Shown here: positions 45,456-53,893 of the stretch, in pieces
Layout: each line of letters starts with the position of its first letter
Numbering within the stretch: position 1 is the first letter of the stretch
From: CAYUVF01 sp964448045
GTDB lineage: Bacteria > Bacteroidota > Rhodothermia > Rhodothermales > Salinibacteraceae
Assembly (NCBI GenBank): GCA_964448045.1
Contig: CAYUVF010000023.1
Span: 1-56,952 of the forward strand
Direction of reading: 5' to 3'
DNA: 56,952 nucleotides
The notes under the pieces: generated by a model
Told to the model about the DNA's origin: nothing
Seen by the model: only the letters and a program-made list of their open reading frames with translations
Database searches by the model: none
Program-made: the position numbers and the translations under genes

Positions 45456-46430
45456 CTACGTGGCAAGCGCCAACGCGATACGCTCGGCGGTTTCCGCGAA
45501 GGGGCGAAAGGAGCAGCCCAGCTCCTCGACGGCGCGGGTGTTATCGTAGCGGCGGACCGTCGTCAGGCTGCGCGCGGCCGATCGGGAAAACCAGGGCGTG
45601 GTGCGCGTCACGAAGGCGGCTGCTTCGGAGAGAGCCGCACCGGAGCGAATCAGCCAGTCGGGAAGAGAGCGGCGCGGCGGGTCGGCGTCGAAGGCGTCGG
45701 CGATCGTTTCGAAGAGGGCTGCCCACGATAGGTTCTCGGCGCCGAGGAGGTAGCGTTCGCCCGTGGTGCCGTGCGCCATCGCGCGGCGGTGCCCGGCGGC
45801 CACGTCCTCGACATCGACCACGCAGGTGCTACCGGAGGGGACGCCCGGAATCCGCTCGTGGCGGATGGCGTCGACAATGCGGCGGGTATTCTCGCCGGGG
45901 CGCCCCACGCCGAAGACGAGGGCCGGATTCACGATAACGGCGTCGAGCCCTTCGGCGATGCCGCGGTGGGCCTCCAACTCGGCGTCATACTTGGAGCGGC
46001 CGTAGGGCGAGCGCGTGGCCGAGCGGGCCTGCGGCGTCGTCTCGTCGATGAGCACGTCGTCGCGGACGGGGCGGCCGAGGGCGGCGATGCTGGAGGTGAG
46101 GAGCACGCGCTCCACGCCGGCGTCGAGCGCGGCGTTGATGACGTTGGCGGTGCCGTCGACGTTGACGCGGCGGAGTGTCTTGCGGTCGGTACCCGGGCCG
46201 AGGGCCGCCGCCACGTGATACACCTGCCGGATGCCATCCATCGCCCGGCGCAGGCTGCGCGCATCGGTGAGGTCGCCGAGGGCGTGGTCGACGTGGTGGG
46301 CGGCGGGGCCCAGCAGATCGAGCGCCGAGGTGGAGCGCCGGACGATCCGCACGGCGGCGCCCTCTTGGACGAGCTGGCGGGTGAGGGCGGAGCCGATCAG
46401 GCCGGTCGCTCCGGTGACGAGGATGTCCAT
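45456..46430 (-). CDS. NAD-dependent epimerase/dehydratase (extended SDR, dihydroflavonol-reductase-like)
   Basis: 324 residues. The Rossmann motif ILVTGATGLIGSALTRQL opens the protein. HVAAALGP follows, then a catalytic Ser region (LLTSSIAALG) and the YxxxK pair in SPYGRSKYDAELEAH. The C-terminal half is of the kind found in dihydroflavonol 4-reductase and hopanoid-associated sugar epimerase (HpnA-like) proteins. The exact substrate cannot be read from the sequence. It converges with the L,D-transpeptidase gene. Confidence 0.8.
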   Translation of the reverse strand: MDILVTGATGLIGSALTRQLVQEGAAVRIVRRSTSALDLLGPAAHHVDHALGDLTDARSLRRAMDGIRQVYHVAAALGPGTDRKTLRRVNVDGTANVINAALDAGVERVLLTSSIAALGRPVRDDVLIDETTPQARSATRSPYGRSKYDAELEAHRGIAEGLDAVIVNPALVFGVGRPGENTRRIVDAIRHERIPGVPSGSTCVVDVEDVAAGHRRAMAHGTTGERYLLGAENLSWAALFETIADAFDADPPRRSLPDWLIRSGAALSEAAAFVTRTTPWFSRSAARSLTTVRRYDNTRAVEELGCSFRPFAETAERIALALAT

Positions 46431-46496
46431 GCGCGAGGGGCGACCTCAGTGGGCAAAGCGATACGAGAGTGGGCAAAGCGATACGAGTGCGGCGAT

Positions 46497-47009
46497 TTAG
46501 GCCTCGGCTTCCATCTCAATGAGTAAGACGTCTTTGTCCACCGCATCCTGCGGGGCAACGTGAATCGTCTGCACGACGCCATCGGCCGGCGCGCGCAGCT
46601 CGTTTTCCATCTTCATCGCCTCGAGCACGATGAGCCCCTCGCCGGCAGTTACCGCCTGTCCCTCCTCCACCATCACATTCAGGACGAGGCCCGGCATCGG
46701 GGCGCGGATCTCGCGCTCGCCCGCTCCGGCGGCTTCGTCGAGGCCGTACTCCTCCAGCAGCAGATCGTGCTCGTCCTGCACGCGCACCACGGTCGTCCGC
46801 CCCCGGAGGGTCACTTCCACCGTGTCGTCGGAGACCGATTCGATGACGACGGGCACGCTCGCGCCATTCAGCAACAGCGAGAAATATTCCTCCCCGACGG
46901 CGTCGAAGGCGACGGAGACGGCGGCCTCATCGAGCAGTAGGTCGTCCTCCTGAAAGACGATGTCAAACGCGCGATCCTTGACAAGCGCACGGAACGTTTG
47001 ATCCTTCAT
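46497..47009 (-). CDS. Biotinyl (BCCP-type) carrier domain protein
   Basis: 170 residues. The C-terminal half is a biotinyl domain: IRAPMPGLVLNVMVEEGQAV with the biotinylated Lys in LEAMKMENEL, followed by DGVVQTIHVAPQDAVDKDVLL. The N-terminal half has a small beta domain like the one preceding the biotinyl domain in acyl-CoA carboxylase alpha subunits. It is probably the separate carrier subunit of an acetyl-/propionyl-CoA or pyruvate-type carboxylase whose other subunits lie elsewhere. The start at 47009 is chosen because upstream codons lack similarity. It diverges from aat. Confidence 0.85.
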   Translation of the reverse strand: MKDQTFRALVKDRAFDIVFQEDDLLLDEAAVSVAFDAVGEEYFSLLLNGASVPVVIESVSDDTVEVTLRGRTTVVRVQDEHDLLLEEYGLDEAAGAGEREIRAPMPGLVLNVMVEEGQAVTAGEGLIVLEAMKMENELRAPADGVVQTIHVAPQDAVDKDVLLIEMEAEA

Positions 47010-47163
47010 GAGCGAGTGGAAACGTCGGTGGAAAAGGGCGGGCGAACACAAACTCTTGGGCCGGTTACCTGTTCGACGGACCAGTGTACGAAACGCTGGT
47101 GACCTGTGCCACCGGAGCGGCCGGTGTACGGGGCCGGATTGGTCAGAAATTGGTTTGCCCCTG

Positions 47164-47766
47164 ATGACGATGCTCACGCCGCGGCTGCTCCTGCGCGCCT
47201 ATCGGGCCGGTATCTTCCCGATGGGCCACGAGGGGCCGGCCGAAGAGCAGATCCACTGGTACGCTCCCGACCCGCGCGGCATCCTTCCGCTGGATGATTT
47301 TCACGTGCCGAGCACGCTCGCCCAGCAGGTGCGGCAGGAGCGCTTCAAGGTCGTCAGCGATCGTGACTTCGCCACCGTCATCCGCGCCTGTGCCAACCGG
47401 GAGCGCACCTGGATCACGCCCGAGATCCGGCGGGCGTACATCGAACTGCACGAAGCCGGATTTGCGCACAGCGTCGAGTGCTGGCAGGAGGGCACCCTCG
47501 TCGGTGGGTTGTACGGCGTGGCGATCGGGGGCGCCTTCTTCGGCGAGTCGATGTTTTACCGGGCGCGCAACGCCTCCAAGATCGCCCTCGTCCACCTCGT
47601 CCGGCAGATGCGCCGCGGCGGATTTGTGCTGCTCGATACGCAGTACAAGACGGAGCATCTCGATCAGTTTGGCGCCACCGAAATCTCTCGTGCCGAATAC
47701 GAGCGCCGGCTGGCCGAGGCGCTGGCGGTGGACGCGACGTGGTGGCCCGCCTCCGCTGGCGAATAA
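47164..47766 (+). CDS. aat: Leucyl/phenylalanyl-tRNA--protein transferase
   Basis: 200 residues. It attaches Leu or Phe from aminoacyl-tRNA to proteins with N-terminal Arg or Lys, marking them for ClpS-ClpAP. Conserved family segments are RAYRAGIFPMG, WYAPDPRGILPLD, TWITPEI, GGLYGVAIGGAFFGESMF and LLDTQYKTEHLDQFGA. The start is either of two nearby ATGs (47164 or 47170). Length is slightly below E. coli Aat (234), mainly at the C-terminus, which is normal for short versions. Confidence 0.95.
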   Translation: MTMLTPRLLLRAYRAGIFPMGHEGPAEEQIHWYAPDPRGILPLDDFHVPSTLAQQVRQERFKVVSDRDFATVIRACANRERTWITPEIRRAYIELHEAGFAHSVECWQEGTLVGGLYGVAIGGAFFGESMFYRARNASKIALVHLVRQMRRGGFVLLDTQYKTEHLDQFGATEISRAEYERRLAEALAVDATWWPASAGE

Positions 47767-47855
47767 GCGCCCGTGCCCGGCTCGCCCGAACCGACGTCTG
47801 CGATGGCCGTTCTATTGAGCTGAACTGTTTTTTTTTTCATCAACCTGCTCGTGTG

Positions 47856-48773
47856 ATGCGCCCGCGCTACATCGGACTGGTGTTTATGCTGGTGGGGCTG
47901 ATGCTCGCCGGATGCCGGATCGAATCGGCACCGGAATCGAGATCGACCACCTCGGCTGCAGATCTGACCTCGGCAGGGGCCGACACGACGCAGGCGCGCT
48001 TCGAGCAGGTAATGGACTACGCCAAGGAGGCGAAGCTGCACGAGCGGCCCATCGGCGCGATCATGCAGGTGCTCGGGCAGCAGTTCATGGAGAAGCCCTA
48101 CCTCACCGGCACGCTCGACGAGCCGGCCACCGAGCAACTGGTTATTCGCTTCGACGGGTTCGATTGCGTCACGTACGTCGAAACGCTGCTGGCGATGGCG
48201 CGCGGCGTCGCCGTGCAGGACTATCGCTTCACGACGTTCGCCCAGCATCTCGAAGAGCAGCGCTATCGCGGCGGTACGCTCAACGGCTACTGCAGTCGCC
48301 TGCACTACTTCACCGAGTGGATCGACGACAATGCCGCGCGAGGCACCGTCCAATCGCTTACGGCGAGTTTGGGCGGGGTCGTGCTGCGCGACTCGGTCGA
48401 TTTCATGAGCACCCACCGTAGCGCCTATCCGCGCTTCGCCACCAACGACAGCCTGTGGGCGTGCGTTCGCGACATGGAGATGCAGCTGCGGGAGCGCACC
48501 ATCCGCTACATCCCGCAGGACCAGATCCGCGCGACCTACGACCGGTTACAGGCCGGCGACATCGTTGCGATGGCGACGGACATCGACGGGCTCGACATCG
48601 CCCACACAGGGCTGGTCTACGACGGTGGCGACGGTGACATCGGACTGCTGCACGCCTCCACCTCCGGCGGCGTGACGGTTTCGCCCGATCTTCAACGCTA
48701 CGTTCAGAACATCGACCATCAAATCGGGATTCTGGTAGCGCGACCGCGTCCCCCCTACTCTACGTCGCACTGA
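47856..48773 (+). CDS. DUF1460 lipoprotein, putative N-acetylmuramoyl-L-alanine amidase/NlpC-P60-like
   Basis: 305 residues. Lipobox LMLAGC is at the N-terminus. The DUF1460 catalytic Cys is expected in FDGFDCVTYVETLLA, and the His in DGLDIAHTGLVY. GGTLNGYCSRLHYFTEWIDDN is also typical. Structures of the family show a papain-like fold acting on peptidoglycan fragments. It begins 90 bases after aat and ends 13 bases before pfkA, so these genes may be cotranscribed. Confidence 0.85.
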   Translation: MRPRYIGLVFMLVGLMLAGCRIESAPESRSTTSAADLTSAGADTTQARFEQVMDYAKEAKLHERPIGAIMQVLGQQFMEKPYLTGTLDEPATEQLVIRFDGFDCVTYVETLLAMARGVAVQDYRFTTFAQHLEEQRYRGGTLNGYCSRLHYFTEWIDDNAARGTVQSLTASLGGVVLRDSVDFMSTHRSAYPRFATNDSLWACVRDMEMQLRERTIRYIPQDQIRATYDRLQAGDIVAMATDIDGLDIAHTGLVYDGGDGDIGLLHASTSGGVTVSPDLQRYVQNIDHQIGILVARPRPPYSTSH

Positions 48774-48785
48774 CCCCCCTGTGCA

Positions 48786-49769
48786 ATGGAGGATATCGAA
48801 CGGATTGGCGTGTACACCAGCGGCGGCGACGCCCCCGGCATGAACGCGTGCCTGCGAGCGGTCGTCCGCACGGCCGTGGCGCAGGATCTCGATATCGTCG
48901 GCATCCGCCGGGGCTACGAGGGGATGATCGAAGGCGACTTCGTGCAGATGGATCGCCGCTCGGTGTCGAATATCGTCCAGACGGGCGGCACCATCCTAAA
49001 AAGCGCCCGCTCGGAGGCGTTCTACACGAAAGAGGGGCGCATGTCCGCGGCCAACAACATCGAAAAATACCGGCTCGATGCGCTCGTTGCCATCGGGGGC
49101 GACGGCACCTTTCGCGGGGCGACGGAGCTCTACAAGGAGTACGGCGTGCCCATTGTGGGCTGCCCGGGCACGATCGACAACGACCTCTTCGGCACCGATA
49201 CCACCATCGGTTACGACACGGCCATCAACACGGCCATCCAGAACATCGACCGCATCCGTGACACGGCCGATGCGCACAACCGGCTCTTTCTGGTGGAGGT
49301 GATGGGCCGCGACGCCGGCTTCATTGCGCTCAACTGCGGCATCGGCGGCGGCGCCGAACTGGTGCTGATCCCGGAAACGATCACGGAGATGGACGAGATC
49401 AAGGAGCGGATCCTCTCGCTGATGTCGGCCCAGCGGCGCTCGACGATTGTCGTTGTGGCCGAGGGCGATGAGTACGGTGGGGCGCGCGGGATCGAGCAGG
49501 CGCTGCGCGAGGATCCGGACTTCGAGGATATTGACCTGCGCGCGACGATCCTGGGACACACCCAACGCGGCGGCGCGCCCACCGCGGGCGATCGCGTGCT
49601 GGCCAGCCGCCTCGGCGCGGCCGCAGTCGAATCGCTGCTCGATGGCCACTCCGATGTCATGGTTGGCCTCGTCAACGGGGAGATCAAGCTCACGCCACTG
49701 CGCAACGTGTGGAGCCGCAAGAAAAACATCGACTACGATCTCCTCAAGCTCGCCCAACTGCTCAGCTAA
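48786..49769 (+). CDS. pfkA: ATP-dependent 6-phosphofructokinase
   Basis: 327 residues. It phosphorylates fructose-6-phosphate to the 1,6-bisphosphate, the substrate of the aldolase at the left edge of the window. The N-terminus has YTSGGDAPGMNACLRAVVR; GGDGTFRGA has Gly at the position that favours ATP over pyrophosphate; PGTIDNDLFGTDTTIGYDTA carries the catalytic Asp; VEVMGRDAGFIAL is the sugar site. Length is that of the bacterial allosteric enzyme. Its stop is followed after one base by the next ATG. Confidence 0.95.
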   Translation: MEDIERIGVYTSGGDAPGMNACLRAVVRTAVAQDLDIVGIRRGYEGMIEGDFVQMDRRSVSNIVQTGGTILKSARSEAFYTKEGRMSAANNIEKYRLDALVAIGGDGTFRGATELYKEYGVPIVGCPGTIDNDLFGTDTTIGYDTAINTAIQNIDRIRDTADAHNRLFLVEVMGRDAGFIALNCGIGGGAELVLIPETITEMDEIKERILSLMSAQRRSTIVVVAEGDEYGGARGIEQALREDPDFEDIDLRATILGHTQRGGAPTAGDRVLASRLGAAAVESLLDGHSDVMVGLVNGEIKLTPLRNVWSRKKNIDYDLLKLAQLLS

Positions 49770-49770
49770 C

Positions 49771-50553
49771 ATGGCCGATTCCCCCTCGCCGGCGGCCTCC
49801 CCTGCCCCGGTCTCTGACTCCTCCATTCCACCGATTGGCGAAGCCGAGGGCAAGCGCGAGCGCGTCGAAGCCATGTTCGATGCGATCGCCCCGCGCTACG
49901 ATCTGCTGAATCGCGTGCTCAGCATGGGTATCGATCAGCGCTGGCGCACGCAGGCCATCCGCCTGCTCGACGCCGATCAGCCGAAGCGTATCCTCGACGT
50001 GGCCACCGGCACAGCCGACCTCGCCATCAAAGCCGAGCGGCTGCTGCATCCGCGCCGTGTCGTGGGCGTCGACATCTCTGCCGAGATGCTGCGCTTCGGG
50101 CGCGACAAACTCCGCGACCGGGGCCTCTCCGGGCGCATCACCCTCCAGCAAGCCGACGCGGCCGATCTGCCATTCGGGGACGACGCGTTCGATGCGGCGC
50201 TCGTGGCCTTTGGCGTGCGCAACTTCGAGGATCTGGAAGCCGGACTACGCGGCATCGGGCGGGTGCTGCGGCCCGGCGGCGCACTCGTCGTGCTGGAGTT
50301 CAGTCATCCGCGGTCATTTCCCATCAAGCAACTCTACGACGTCTACTCGCACCACATCCTGCCACGCATCGGGCAAACGGTGTCGCAGGACAGTGGGGCC
50401 TATCGGTACCTGCCCGAATCCGTCGCGGCCTTCCCCGACGGTGCCGATTTCCTCGCGCGCATGCAATCCGCCGGCTTCGAGACGCTCACGTGGAAGCCGC
50501 TCACCTTCGGCATCGCCTCGCTCTACAAAGGCTATGTGGGGAAGGGCGAGTAG
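49771..50553 (+). CDS. ubiE: Ubiquinone/menaquinone C-methyltransferase
   Basis: 260 residues. SAM-dependent methyltransferase with the UbiE/MenG signatures YDLLNRVLSMGIDQRWR, ILDVATGTADLAIKA (SAM motif I), VAFGVRNFEDLEAG and LVVLEFSHP. In this lineage menaquinone is usual, so the likely reaction is methylation of demethylmenaquinone. An N-terminal 25-residue Pro/Ser/Ala extension is unstructured. It starts immediately after pfkA. Confidence 0.93.
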   Translation: MADSPSPAASPAPVSDSSIPPIGEAEGKRERVEAMFDAIAPRYDLLNRVLSMGIDQRWRTQAIRLLDADQPKRILDVATGTADLAIKAERLLHPRRVVGVDISAEMLRFGRDKLRDRGLSGRITLQQADAADLPFGDDAFDAALVAFGVRNFEDLEAGLRGIGRVLRPGGALVVLEFSHPRSFPIKQLYDVYSHHILPRIGQTVSQDSGAYRYLPESVAAFPDGADFLARMQSAGFETLTWKPLTFGIASLYKGYVGKGE

Positions 50554-50629
50554 GACGTGGCGAAATCGAGCAATGGGCAACCGGGAACCGGCACCCCTAC
50601 AACCAGAAAACCTGAAACCCCGAGGATCC

Positions 50630-51493
50630 GTGGATACGGTTGAGCTGACGATTCCCGTCGATGAATCTGCGCATGAGGTGCTCATTGCGCGGCTGGAGGA
50701 GTTCGGGTTCAACGGGTTTCAGCAGGGCGAGCGGCAACTCAAGGCCTACATATCGGCCGAGGACTGGAGCCCCGGCAAGTCGGGCTACGTGACGTCGTGG
50801 CTGCAGAAGCGGGGCCTCGACGGGCCGGTGGAGGAGCAGGTGCTCGAAGATCGCGACTGGAACGCGCTGTGGGAGCAGAGCATCGAGCCGCGCACCGTCG
50901 GGCCCTTTCTGATCAAGCCGACGTGGGCCAAAGTCCCCGCGAAGGCTGCCGCCGAGCACGTGCTGGAGATCGACCCGCGGATGAGCTTCGGCACGGGCTA
51001 CCACGAGAGCACCCGGCTGATGCTCCGCCTGATGACGGATTACGTTGGGGCTGGCGATTTCGTGCTGGATGCCGGATCGGGGACGGGCATTCTGTCCGTT
51101 GCGGCCGTCCGCCTCGGCGCCGAGCGGGTGATTGCGTTCGACATCGAGCAGTGGGCCGAGGACAATGCCCGCGATACCATGCGCCGCAACGAGGTGGCCG
51201 ATCGGGTTGCGGTGCGGCGCGGGACCATCGACGTGGTGCCCGAAACGGGCTTCGACGTGATCCTCGCCAACATCAACCGCGGCGTGCTCGTCGAATTGCT
51301 GCCCGATTTCGCCGAGTGCATCGCGCCCGCAGGCCATTGCATCCTCTCCGGCGTGTTGCTCGAAGACCAGATGCGCATGCGCGACGCGGCCTCCGAGCAC
51401 GGCTTTCGCGTCATCGACCACGCCGCCGAAAACGACTGGTGGGCGGGCGTCCTTCAGCGCGCCGACGCGTCACTCGACGGGCTTGCTCCGTAG
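50630..51493 (+). CDS. prmA: Ribosomal protein L11 methyltransferase
   Basis: 287 residues. It methylates ribosomal protein L11. The N-terminal substrate-binding domain (ELTIPVDESAHEVLIARLEE) is followed by a SAM domain with DPRMSFGTGYHESTRLML, LDAGSGTGILSVAAVRLGA and ILANINRGVLVELL. I prefer the GTG at 50630, because GAGGA precedes it with good spacing. An in-frame ATG at 50573 would add 19 Pro-rich residues with no ribosome site. The last 24 bases overlap the converging lipoprotein gene. Confidence 0.92.
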   Translation: MDTVELTIPVDESAHEVLIARLEEFGFNGFQQGERQLKAYISAEDWSPGKSGYVTSWLQKRGLDGPVEEQVLEDRDWNALWEQSIEPRTVGPFLIKPTWAKVPAKAAAEHVLEIDPRMSFGTGYHESTRLMLRLMTDYVGAGDFVLDAGSGTGILSVAAVRLGAERVIAFDIEQWAEDNARDTMRRNEVADRVAVRRGTIDVVPETGFDVILANINRGVLVELLPDFAECIAPAGHCILSGVLLEDQMRMRDAASEHGFRVIDHAAENDWWAGVLQRADASLDGLAP

Positions 51494-52000
51494 CCGCTGG
51501 CGGTCGAGACTCGGCGGCCATCCCTGCGGAAAGCGGGCGTACGTCCGCAGCGTCTCGGTATCCGGATTGGTGAAGACGGGCCGGTACGACTGTGTCCCTG
51601 TCGCCGCCGAGCCGCCGATGATCCACACCGGCGCCGAGAAGATGAGGATAAATCCGTGGCTGAGCGTTGACAGCGTGCCGAGCGCTGTCCATGTCGCCAG
51701 ATAGCCCCAGTTCGCGTCAAACGTCACCATCTGCAGCTCGTTGATCGTCGGCCGCGCCACCGATTGCAGCGTGCTGTCCAGCGGCAACACGTGCACCGAG
51801 TCGGGGCTCACGGCGATGAGTTCGCCACGCACCATCTGCGGCTGATTCGGATCGCCGTAGCTCGCGTCGACCCACGCGCCGTAGGTCTCCTGCTGCATCG
51901 TCTGGGCGTCCGACGTCCAGTCATCCGGCGCCGAGGTCGTCGCGCAGCCGCCAATCAGCAGCGCCAGCACAAGTCCGAGCATCCAGTGGTTATCGCTCAT
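51470..52000 (-). CDS. Hypothetical lipoprotein (second of an overlapping pair)
   Basis: 176 residues. A signal peptide with lipobox LIGGC is followed by a soluble part with a short strand-rich region (RGELIAVSPDSVHVLPL) and a hydrophobic helix pair (LATWTALGTLSTLSHGFILI, then FSAPVWIIGGSAATG). The start codon overlaps the stop of the upstream lipoprotein gene by 11 bases, so the two are translationally coupled. Family unknown. The 3' end overlaps prmA, which converges. Confidence 0.65.
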   Translation of the reverse strand: MSDNHWMLGLVLALLIGGCATTSAPDDWTSDAQTMQQETYGAWVDASYGDPNQPQMVRGELIAVSPDSVHVLPLDSTLQSVARPTINELQMVTFDANWGYLATWTALGTLSTLSHGFILIFSAPVWIIGGSAATGTQSYRPVFTNPDTETLRTYARFPQGWPPSLDRQRLRSKPVE

Positions 52001-53534
52001 AGCGGCTATTCCAGAAGGCGTCTTCCATGTGCGGTTCGACGGCTTTGAAGGCCGGAGCCAGCGTCTTCATCATCTGCTCCGGTTCAAACAGCATATCGGC
52101 TACGCGATCCGGATTCGTCTCCTCCAGCCAGTCCTCGCGCATCCATTCGAGGTAATAGCCGCGGCTCTCCAGAAACAGCTCATGGCCGGTAGCATCGGTG
52201 GGCAGGTCGTACGACAGCGTGTACGCGTCGCCCGGCATTGTGGTGAGCGTCTGCGTCGCATCGCGGAGCTGCGCGAGCGCCTCCGGATCGGCCGTGCCGT
52301 CGCGAGACACCGACGACGGCGGCACGCGGATCGGGTCGGCGCGACCGGACAGGTGGGCCAGCGCCAGGTAGTCGATCCGCCAGTTGCCTTTCGTGAGGCG
52401 GAGTTGCAGCGTTGAGGCATCGGTCGGCAGATCGGACAGGGGGACCAGATGCACGTCGGTGGCGATGGGCCCGTGCTCGCCTGCTTCGCCAACCTTTGTC
52501 CATCGGCCATTGGCGGCCGGAGCCCACACCTCAACCCGACCAAGCATGTCTTTTACCTTGGCATTGCGCACTGATGCGTTGTTGCGCTCCAACATAGCCA
52601 GCCATTCGCCCACATCGGTGCCCATGTAGGCGAGCGTCTGATACAACAGAAACGTCGTCATCAGCGTCTGTCGCGTGCCGATGACGAGGCCCAGCGAATC
52701 GCTCGGCGGCGCATCAAATTCGAGCGTGATCCGCTCCTGCGTGGCGAGATCCGTCGAATCGGCCCGGCTGAAACGCTCCTCCCCGTCAAAGTCCTCGACC
52801 AACGCCCGGCAGGTGCCCTCCGGGGCGGTACATGTGGAAGGGCGTTGAAGCGTATCCGCCGTCCAGAACGAGCCATCGGTCGCCTGAAAGGCGCGCTCAT
52901 TCTCGGCACGCGGCACCATCAGCACATTTGCCTTACGAACGACGTGCGTCTCCAGCGCTTCATTGGTCATGCGAAGATCGACGGTCGATTCGCTTGCGGA
53001 GGCGCGGTACAGCGCATCGACGTCGGTGCGCTCCAGCGAGGGCGCGATGCTCGACGAAAAGCCCTCCGCCTGCAGCAGCGTATCCGATCCCGCCGGCGCG
53101 TAAAACGTGGGGCACGAGCCGAAGCAAGCCTTTGGGTTGATCAGACAGGCCGCCGTCACGATCAGCGAGGCGCCCGTGAGAATTGATAGTGCGGTGATGC
53201 TGCCCGACGGCTCGGTCGTGTTCGTCTCGAAGAGCGCGACCCGATCAAGAGGGATGCGCAGTTGACCGTGGGCAAGCGTATCGCGATTGGGACTGAGCCG
53301 ATGCCCCGATCCGAGGATGACCTGATCGGCATTTTGCACGCGCCAGTTGGAGAAGACAGCGACGTCCCCGTTTTCCAAATGCGCTTTCAGGAAGGGGGCA
53401 TCGCGGTCGAGCGTCTCCCCCTCGCCGGGCGGCGTGAGCGAGCGCTCCAGCGATTGCGTTTGCTGGCAGCCCATCGCTATAGTGGCAGCCACGCCGATCA
53501 GCAGCCAACACGTCGGCAGACGGAGAGCGGACAT
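51990..53534 (-). CDS. Hypothetical large lipoprotein (first of an overlapping pair)
   Basis: 514 residues. The signal peptide SALRLPTCWLLIGVAATIAMG ends in a lipobox Cys. The next region (AVFSNWRVQNADQVILGSGH) and a hydrophobic Cys-containing segment (TGASLIVTAACLINPKACFG then SCPTFYAP) resemble the layout of the overlapping downstream lipoprotein. The C-terminal half has WAPAANGRWTKVGEAGEHGP and a YLEWMREDWLEETNP tail. I recognise no family. The start at 53534 is chosen because the frame continues upstream into repeat DNA. With its partner it may form an envelope complex (inference). Confidence 0.65.
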   Translation of the reverse strand: MSALRLPTCWLLIGVAATIAMGCQQTQSLERSLTPPGEGETLDRDAPFLKAHLENGDVAVFSNWRVQNADQVILGSGHRLSPNRDTLAHGQLRIPLDRVALFETNTTEPSGSITALSILTGASLIVTAACLINPKACFGSCPTFYAPAGSDTLLQAEGFSSSIAPSLERTDVDALYRASASESTVDLRMTNEALETHVVRKANVLMVPRAENERAFQATDGSFWTADTLQRPSTCTAPEGTCRALVEDFDGEERFSRADSTDLATQERITLEFDAPPSDSLGLVIGTRQTLMTTFLLYQTLAYMGTDVGEWLAMLERNNASVRNAKVKDMLGRVEVWAPAANGRWTKVGEAGEHGPIATDVHLVPLSDLPTDASTLQLRLTKGNWRIDYLALAHLSGRADPIRVPPSSVSRDGTADPEALAQLRDATQTLTTMPGDAYTLSYDLPTDATGHELFLESRGYYLEWMREDWLEETNPDRVADMLFEPEQMMKTLAPAFKAVEPHMEDAFWNSRYER

Positions 53535-53893
53535 GGCAAGAAGGGCGGGTGGAGCGATGCAAACAGGACAGACGGGTCTGCGCTGAACGTACGATAGCAT
53601 ACGCGGAAATCCAATTTTGGACCATCCGATGGAGTGAACAGGTAGGTCAGAAAAAGCATGTTCGTGCCGCATCCAAAAAAACAAAGCTGTCATTCTGAGC
53701 CTGACGAAGCGACCTGAGCGCAGCGAAGTAGTCCCGGTTGGGAATCTCTTTGAAAAGGGCTGCGCTGTAAACGGAGAGATCCACTCCAAGGGCACTTCCT
53801 CGCTTCGCTCACAGCGCCTCGTCAGGCTCAGGATGACATGCCCGGTATGTTTTTTTGGTACGGCCCCCCAACATACTTCCCTGGGTCTACTTT
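53535..53893. repeat. Intergenic region with a full repeat element in A-rich terminal repeats
   Basis: The core TGTCATTCTGAGCCTGACGA starts at 53688 and its complement ends at 53838. Outside it, GCCGCATCCAAAAAAACA (from about 53667) and TGTTTTTTTGGTACGGC (ending about 53864) form an imperfect outer inverted repeat, unlike those of the copies at 36 and 43 kb. The copy sits in the divergent promoter region between the lipoprotein pair and ppx. Confidence 0.6.

Noticed and set aside
51990..53795. Longer version of the large lipoprotein starting at 53795
   Set aside because: The additional 87 residues translate the repeat element at 53688-53838 and precede a complete lipoprotein signal peptide.
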